Assembly: GCA_037974665.1 (NCBI GenBank)
Contig: CM075770.1
Location: 64,429,850-64,493,849, forward strand
DNA: 64,000 nucleotides
From: Ehretia macrophylla
Lineage: Eukaryota; Streptophyta; Magnoliopsida; Boraginales; Ehretiaceae
Direction: 5' to 3'
Shown here: piece after piece, positions 58,353 through 64,000 of the stretch
Numbering within the stretch: position 1 is the first letter of the stretch
How the letters are laid out: each line of letters starts with the position of its first letter
Notes under the pieces: generated by a model
What the model was told of the DNA's origin: nothing
Seen by the model: only the letters and a program-made list of their open reading frames with translations
The model's database searches: none
Made by a program: the position numbers and the translations under genes

Positions 58353-58909
58353 CTTTTCAATTTTTTTTCCTCCGGTTTGTGTTGCCAAGATACTTTATCC
58401 ACCACATTTCTATTATCAAATCCCACGGCACCTTGGGCAAGACAACTTCGCTTCATGTGGAGGCTGGGCCCGCAAACCGAGGGCTTAGGGCTTGTGACCA
58501 GGTCTCTGTCACTCCGGTGACCATAACTTTTGATCCGTAAGGAGTTACGCGGCGCATAGCATACCGTTGCAAAGCTCTCCAACAGCTCTACGAAGGGGTC
58601 AGCGAGCTTACACGTTGTGCCCTTTTTGGAGCACGAAATCGAACGTTTTCATCCTTTTCAGGCCACTTTTCTTCTTTTGCTCAGTTTTTCCATCCCGGAT
58701 CGGACGCCGTGAGCTGGTAAAAGGACGACAACCTTACTCGCGGGACATTAGAGTGCCCTACAATGCGCCGATATCACGTCTTGCGAGGATGCTGCGTTGT
58801 TGAAGCGGATGGGTTATCGTTAAGCCCATTGGGCCTTTTGAATGGGCCATCTCTCTAGGCTCGGACAGTGAACCATTAACCAATAAAGGAGTTGTGCCCT
58901 CAACATGAC

Positions 58910-59028
58910 AGGTGCGATCATACCAGCACAAATGCACTGGATCCCATCAGCACTCCGAAGTTAAGCATGCTTGGGCGAGAGTAGTACTAGGATGGGTGAC
59001 CCCCTGGGAAGTCCTCGTGCTGCACCCC
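58910..59028 (+). rRNA. 5S rRNA copy 33
   Basis: Six changes: G1A, T21A, C29T, A42C, G58A, T111C. T21A and G58A are shared with copy 34. Confidence 0.9.
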
Positions 59029-59584
59029 CTTTTTGAATTTTTTTACCCTGGTTAGGGTTGCCTAGATACTTTATCCGCCAAATTTATATTACCAAATGCC
59101 ACGAAACATTGGGCAAGACAACTTTGCTTCACGTAGAGGCTGGGCCCGCAAACCGAGGGCGTAGGGCTTGTGACCAGGTCTCCGTCGCTCCAGTGCCCAT
59201 AACTTTTGATCCGTAAGGAGTTACGCGGTGCACAGCATACCATTGGAAAGCTCTCTGACAGCTATACGAAGGGGCCAACCAGCTTGCTCACTGTGCCTTT
59301 TTGGAGCACAAAATCAAACGTTTTCATCCCTATGAAGCCAATTTTCTTCTTTTGCTCTGTTTTTCCGTCCCGGATCGTACGTCGTGAGCTGTTAAAAGGA
59401 CGAAAACCTTACTCACGGGACATTAGAGGGCCCTACAACGCGTCGATATCACGTCTTGTGAGGATGCTTCGTTGTTGAAGCGGATGGGTTATCGTTAAGC
59501 CCATTGGGCCTTTTGAATGCGCCATCTCTCTAGGCTGGGACTGTGAACCGTTGACAAATAAAGGAGTTGTGCCCTCAACATGAC

Positions 59585-59703
59585 AGGTGCGATCATTCCA
59601 GCACAAATGCACCTGATCCCATCAGAACTCCGAAGTAAAGCATTCTTGGGCGAGAGTAGTACTAGGATGGGTGACCCCCCGGGAAGTCCTCGTCTTGTAC
59701 CCC
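59585..59703 (+). rRNA. 5S rRNA copy 34
   Basis: Ten changes: G1A, A13T, T21A, G30T, T53A, G58A, G60T, T96C, G110C, C114T. Last gene before the Q insertion, which cuts its spacer at 60165. Confidence 0.88.
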
Positions 59704-60165
59704 CATTTTCAATTTTATTTGCTCCGGTTTGGGTTGCCAAGATACTTTATCCACCATATTTCTATTATCGAATTCCACGGCACCTTGGGCAAGACAACTT
59801 CGCTTCACGTGGAGGTTGGGGCCGCAAACCGAGGGTATAGTGCTTGTGACCAGGTCTCCGTCGCTCCAGTGCCCAAAACTTTTGATCCGTAAGGAGTTAC
59901 GCGGCGCACATCATACCATTGCAAAGCTCTCCAATAGCTCTACGAAGGTGGCAGCCAACTTGCTCGCTATGCCTTTTTTGGAGCCCAAAATCGAACGTTT
60001 TCATCAGTTTCAGGCCACTTTTCTTCTTTTGCTCTGTTTTTCCGTCCTGGATCGTACGTCGTAAGCTGTTAAAAGGACGACAACCTTACTCGCGGGACAT
60101 TACAGGGCCCTACAATGCGTCGATATCACGTCTTATGAGGATGCTGCATTGTTGAAGCAGATCGG

Positions 60166-62238
60166 TGTGAGGCCCGACCCCGAATAACGTGTCCTACCTC
60201 GATTTGTGCGCCTTAGACCTAAAATTATATGACTAACCTAGGATTACGTGCCCTGTCTTAGTTTTCGTGCATGCCTCGTTATACGTGTCTTAACCTAGAA
60301 TTGTGTGCCCTAATCTTCGATATACATGCGATACCTAGATAAACATGTCATGACCTTAATTTACGTGCGAGAACTTGATTTACGTGTGTCTCTTCATTTC
60401 GTGTGCATTAACCTTGAACGGCGTGCCTTAACCTAGGTTTAAGAGTCGTGTCTTGAATTACGTGCATTGCATTGAACTACGTGCCTTATTTTGATCTACG
60501 TTCATTCACCTAGGGTTGCGTGCATTAGCATTAGAATCTGTGCATTAGACTTGAAGTACGTGCCTTAGTCTAGAATGGAATGATGCATGACTTAAGAATG
60601 ACTTTGAGTTGACTTAGGGTTTTCATCACACGATTAAGCAATGAAATAGAAACCCTAATGACTAGGTAGCTTTACTAAGTGTTGATCTCTTGGTTTGGTG
60701 TGGAAATTATATGCTTAGTGGGCTGCTTGTAATTGTTCTATAACTTCAAATGTGAATTTGACCATGGCATGTTGTCAAATAAGCTTTTCTTGCTACCGAA
60801 CCCACGTAAATGTTGTTGCATGTTGAATAATTCGTATCACTTGATTATATGAGCTTCTTAATGAGTTATATGACCTGTTTTACATGTGTTACATGGCTGC
60901 CCGATTAATATTCATATAACTCCATATGCCTCTCACGTGAAATTACTTGTCTTATCGTGACTCGTTCGACTACTTGTTAACATGCGATCTTATAACTGCT
61001 CGGAGGCAACCTACTTTGTTGTCCTCCTAATGTGATATGTTAAATGTTATAAATGTGCATTGCATTCGAGGTTGCAACCTTTCAGTGTGGCATGGTAGTG
61101 TTTCACGCACGCCGGGCGGCGTCGGGCTTGCTGGTGTTACCGTGACTGCCATGGTCCAATTCCCACTCTCGCTTGGTATTTCACCCTCGGAGAGTTGGGT
61201 CGTAGGATTTCGGGGTACATCCGGAGTACACCCACCTGGCGTGTTTTGGGGATGAATTAAAGTCGGCCGCAACTCCTGTTACTTGACTTGATTTGAGAGC
61301 TAAAGCTCACCGTATCCTTTTTATTATGTGTATAAGTACTCCCGCTTGGATCCTCGAGAACCTCGCGGAGGAAAGACTGGTATTCCTGTTCTGTACTTGT
61401 AATTTTGTACTTGTATTTCTGTTGTATTCATGTTTGAGAAAGGGATTTTCATAAGTTTAACCGGAAAATGAGTTTCAAAACTTATTTCTCGCTCCCCCTT
61501 GCTGAGTTCATAAGGACTCACCCTCTTTTATTATCTCAGGTGAAGAAGAACAGGTGCAGGAACCCGAAGATAATGTACCTATTGATGAACCGTTGGAGCG
61601 ATTGCCTGTTATTGTTGTTTTGCTTGAACGTGACTACTTGTGTACCTTGTGCTGCTTGAAGACTATTTATCTTATGTTGTTGTTGTTGCTAATGTAAAAG
61701 ACCCCCATTGTAATTTGGGGTCTAATTTTGGTTTGTACTTATATTAAGTAGACTGATACTAGACATGACACTACTATGATCGTTTTGCTTTTACTACCGC
61801 TAGTATCTATCTTAGGTTACGACGCTTTAGTTAAGAACTAAGTAAATGAACTTATCCAATCTTAATAGGTACTTGCTATTGAGCTAAGATCAACAGGTAT
61901 ATTTGTAACGAGGACAAATAAACAAACGAGACATAGTATCATGCTAGGTTATAAATCAAACGGGACGTCGAAATAACTAATAGGCAATTCAATTGATGAT
62001 AAAATAGTAAATTCTAGTTGGGAATGAACTTGAATTGAAAGTTTTGAGGCTGTTAGAAAACTTAGGTCAAAACAAATAGCCCAATTACAGCCGTTATGCT
62101 GCCGGATTTCTGAAAAATTTGGAGTCTAGAATAAAACGTTAAGTGTTAAACCTCCTAGAACGATTAAGAATGTGAATGGACTTGAATGTTTAGATCACAC
62201 CCTAGTCTAACCTTTATAGGCCGGGTTGAGGCGTGACA
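60166..62238 (+). repeat. Q 5' LTR (2073 bp)
   Basis: Starts TGTGAGGCCCGACC and ends GGCGTGACA. Same layout as P's LTR except that about 1.6 kb (equivalent to roughly 32730-34440 of P) is missing, so U3 repeats run straight into the GATGCATG...TTGAGTTGACTT region. Conserved hairpin 61002-61027, conserved module about 61080-61320, terminal hairpin 61699-61723. Confidence 0.88.
60178..60575 (+). repeat. U3 array of degenerate 20-bp repeats containing ACGTG
   Basis: About 20 units on the theme TTACGTGCCTTAACCTAGA, 18-22 bp each. ACGTG occurs exactly eight times. Shorter related arrays are in P's 3' LTR (32510-32730) and in M (3780-4046, inverted). ACGTG is the core of plant bZIP/bHLH binding sites. 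An enhancer role is an inference. Confidence 0.75.
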
Positions 62239-64000
62239 CCTTATATAAGAATGGTATCAGAGCTTAGTTTAGTAACTAGGCGTTAGTCAGGTTCAACTCT
62301 CGAACCATGGGTAGAAGCCCTAAGGTAATTATGATGTCTTGTTTATATGTGTTAATGTGTGCTAATGTGCTTTAATTGCTTTGAGAATTGAATACTATTT
62401 GCCTTGTGGACTATATGAATTATGTGTCATGCACACCGAGACGTTAGTACCCTCAATAATGCATGCTTTTATACTCCTTCCTTGATACATGTGCATGTTA
62501 TATAACCATGAATGACTGTTTATACACATAGATAGTTAGGATTAGGACTTTCAGGGAAGTGAATTCATGCAGGGAGAACGAAAAGTCTCGGTTAGAGATT
62601 TCTGGCATCTTCACAGGTACTCGATGGATAGTATGTATTAGTGGATATGCATATGTATAAAATGCGTAGCACGGATATAATTGTTGAGGTAAAGCTATCT
62701 CCTTATTTTTGGAATACCTATACATGTGATTAAGTTGTCAATTTTATAGCTATGAAGTTATTGATTCCATTAAACCGTTCTTCTAATTGTGGTTCAAGAA
62801 TAAATGTTAAGGACATACAACTTTCCTTAGATATAAGAAAATACTATTAAATATGTAGAGTAGTATATATTCTCATGTGCCGATAGTGGAAGTTGACTTG
62901 GAGGTTTCTTTGAATCCATTTCTCACATCTTAAAATTGGCTTGATAGGCTATCTAAGAAGTTGGCAATATACTCGTACGATTGAATCCTTACTTGATTGG
63001 AATTAAGCATTGATGAATTTGATATGGTGTATACTAGCGATTTCAAGTTCATTAAATGTTGAGATCATAACCTAGAAATTAAAAGATGAATTCGTGGAAC
63101 TTGATGATAGTTACTTTTAGGGGTTAGATTGTTGAGACATGGATAGTGTATTTGAGTGACTTAGCGATGGATAACCTCAAGACATGTAGGCAATTCTGGA
63201 GACCGAATTTAACAAGGTTGATGATTCTTTGATATAACAAGATATAAGGATGCTAGAATTGAGGAATCCACGTAACTAGAACTCGTGTTTGGAAACTGCA
63301 CCTAAAATGTTAGGACGAATAGAAGTGTAAAGTATTGAATTATGTGTTAGATGACTAACGTTGCTAAGGTCCTAGGTTGGATGTCGGTGATATTTAGAAT
63401 CATGGTATTAATTTGGTGCCTCTCGGATTTAGTTGTGATTATGTAAGTAAGTCATTCTATGCACTCGTTGTTTGGATACCCTAGAGGATGTTGGAAAGCA
63501 TATATCCTTAAGTAAGACCGATGGACCTATTATATAAACCATGGAAATGAGATTAAAGCATCTGATTGCAAAGTGGAGTCGTTAGGATATGATTAGTAAT
63601 CCTAAATAGCTAATAGTGAGTATGCATGATGATTCATGGCGAACCCTAGGACCTAAGGTTGACGAGTCTCGATGCTCTTAGCCTAGCTGAACATGTAAAT
63701 TGGAAGAGTAACATTTCATAAAGTTATGATAGAGATGAATCAGAGTCATGATGACCCAAGAGACTATTGTTAGACAAATGTATTATGTGCACCGTTTCAC
63801 TTCTAGAAACTAGCGGTTGGAGACTTCGAATTGTGGTCGTTGAATAAGATGGGTGAATTTTGTAGTGATAGTTAAATAAGTAATTGATTACTTTTGAAGT
63901 TCTATTAGGTTATGTTGAAGGATGCCTCGTGGTCATAATTCTTATATTGATACAACCTTGAAGTTATCTCGTGTAAGTATTTTATGAGCTCGGTCATTTC
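62239..64000 (+). other. Q internal region, non-coding
   Basis: Primer site TGGTATCAGAGC at 62252-62263. About the first 100 bases match P's leader (CCATGGGTAGA, GCCCTAAG, TCTTGTTTAT); the remainder does not match P, and stops are frequent in all frames. In P, gag starts about 220 bases after the primer site; nothing comparable is here. Confidence 0.75.

Larger units (their letters stand above)
36103..60165 (+). repeat. 5S rDNA tandem array, 34 full-length genes and 3 fragments
   Basis: Head-to-tail units, mostly 675-678 bp: a 119-bp 5S gene plus a spacer of about 558 bp. Exceptions are units of 662, 672 and 606 bp, a 360-bp stretch after a 5' stub at 48794, and a 960-bp interval containing a 3' stub at 50221. 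The pol III layout is visible: ATAAAGG at about -27, GCCC at about -12, C at -1, internal box A (50-64), intermediate element (67-72) and box C (80-97), and T-runs starting a few bases after the gene as terminators. The array is bounded by the P 3' LTR on the left and the Q LTR on the right. The long frames crossing genes and spacers are artefacts. In the entries below, substitutions are counted against the majority base at each gene position. Confidence 0.95.
60166..64000 (+). mobile_element. Q: 5' part of a second P-family LTR element
   Basis: A complete 5' LTR, a primer site and about 1.75 kb of internal sequence, running off the right edge. The 5S spacer is interrupted at 60165, and 60161-60165 (ATCGG) would be one target copy. 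LTR ends and leader match P, but no gag frame follows. Confidence 0.85.

Noticed and set aside
36775-59892. Dozens of similar 60-110 residue frames on both strands (for example those starting MGESSTRMGDP), looking like a repeated protein family
   Set aside because: They are the 5S gene and its spacer read as protein. They recur with the 677-bp unit, are broken at random in many units and have no codon-level conservation.
36103-60165. Regularly spaced repeats as a possible CRISPR-like array
   Set aside because: The period is 677 bp, the repeated 119 bp is a 5S rRNA gene, and the spacers are homologous to each other.
548-62263. TGGTATCAGAGC sites as tRNA gene fragments
   Set aside because: They sit just inside LTR ends and are primer binding sites. 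No tRNA cloverleaf surrounds them.
62498-62725. 75-residue minus-strand frame in Q
   Set aside because: No recognisable domain, antisense to the element, in a region full of stops in other frames.

Overview
This window is plant nuclear heterochromatin. The evidence is a tandem array of plant-type 5S rRNA genes and several layers of Ty3/gypsy LTR retrotransposons of two plant lineages: Athila-like, with a tRNA-Asp type primer site, and Tekay/Del-like chromoviruses, with an initiator-Met type primer site and a chromodomain. I found no host protein-coding gene, bacterial gene, CRISPR array or intact transposon gene. The species cannot be told from the sequence.

Layout. 1-2851: minus-strand chromovirus T1, with the gag N-terminus and a complete 5' LTR; the rest lies left of the window. 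2852-4046, 14688-14736 and 26016-26126: three pieces of one minus-strand LTR (element M), split by later insertions. 4047-14687: Athila-like element A (plus strand) with a decayed gag-pol. 14737-26015: minus-strand non-coding element L with an unusual LTR-internal-LTR-internal-LTR layout. 26127-36102: chromovirus P (plus strand) with a 5'-truncated 5' LTR, broken gag/pol and a complete 3' LTR. 36103-60165: 5S rDNA array with 34 full-length genes plus three fragments, period about 677 bp. 60166-64000: 5' end of a second P-family element (Q, plus strand), with a complete 5' LTR and a non-coding internal start.

The best reconstruction is a nest. P entered a 5S array. M, of the same LTR family but inverted, entered P's 5' LTR. 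T1, A and L then entered M's LTR separately. Target-site duplications support this: AGGTA on both sides of L, and TCGGG/TTGGG on both sides of A. The interrupted M LTR becomes continuous against the uninterrupted LTR of Q once A and L are removed. Q entered the other end of the array.

Nothing here looks like a working protein machine. Every pol region has stops, frameshifts or lost catalytic residues. The most interesting signals are in non-coding DNA: (i) a hairpin whose stem changes in a paired manner across the diverged LTR families; (ii) a twin hairpin in the Athila LTR with compensatory stem changes; (iii) promoter-like motif arrays in LTRs; (iv) a 5S array in which no gene copy equals the consensus; (v) the three-LTR element L. 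All identity statements are by-eye comparisons within the window.
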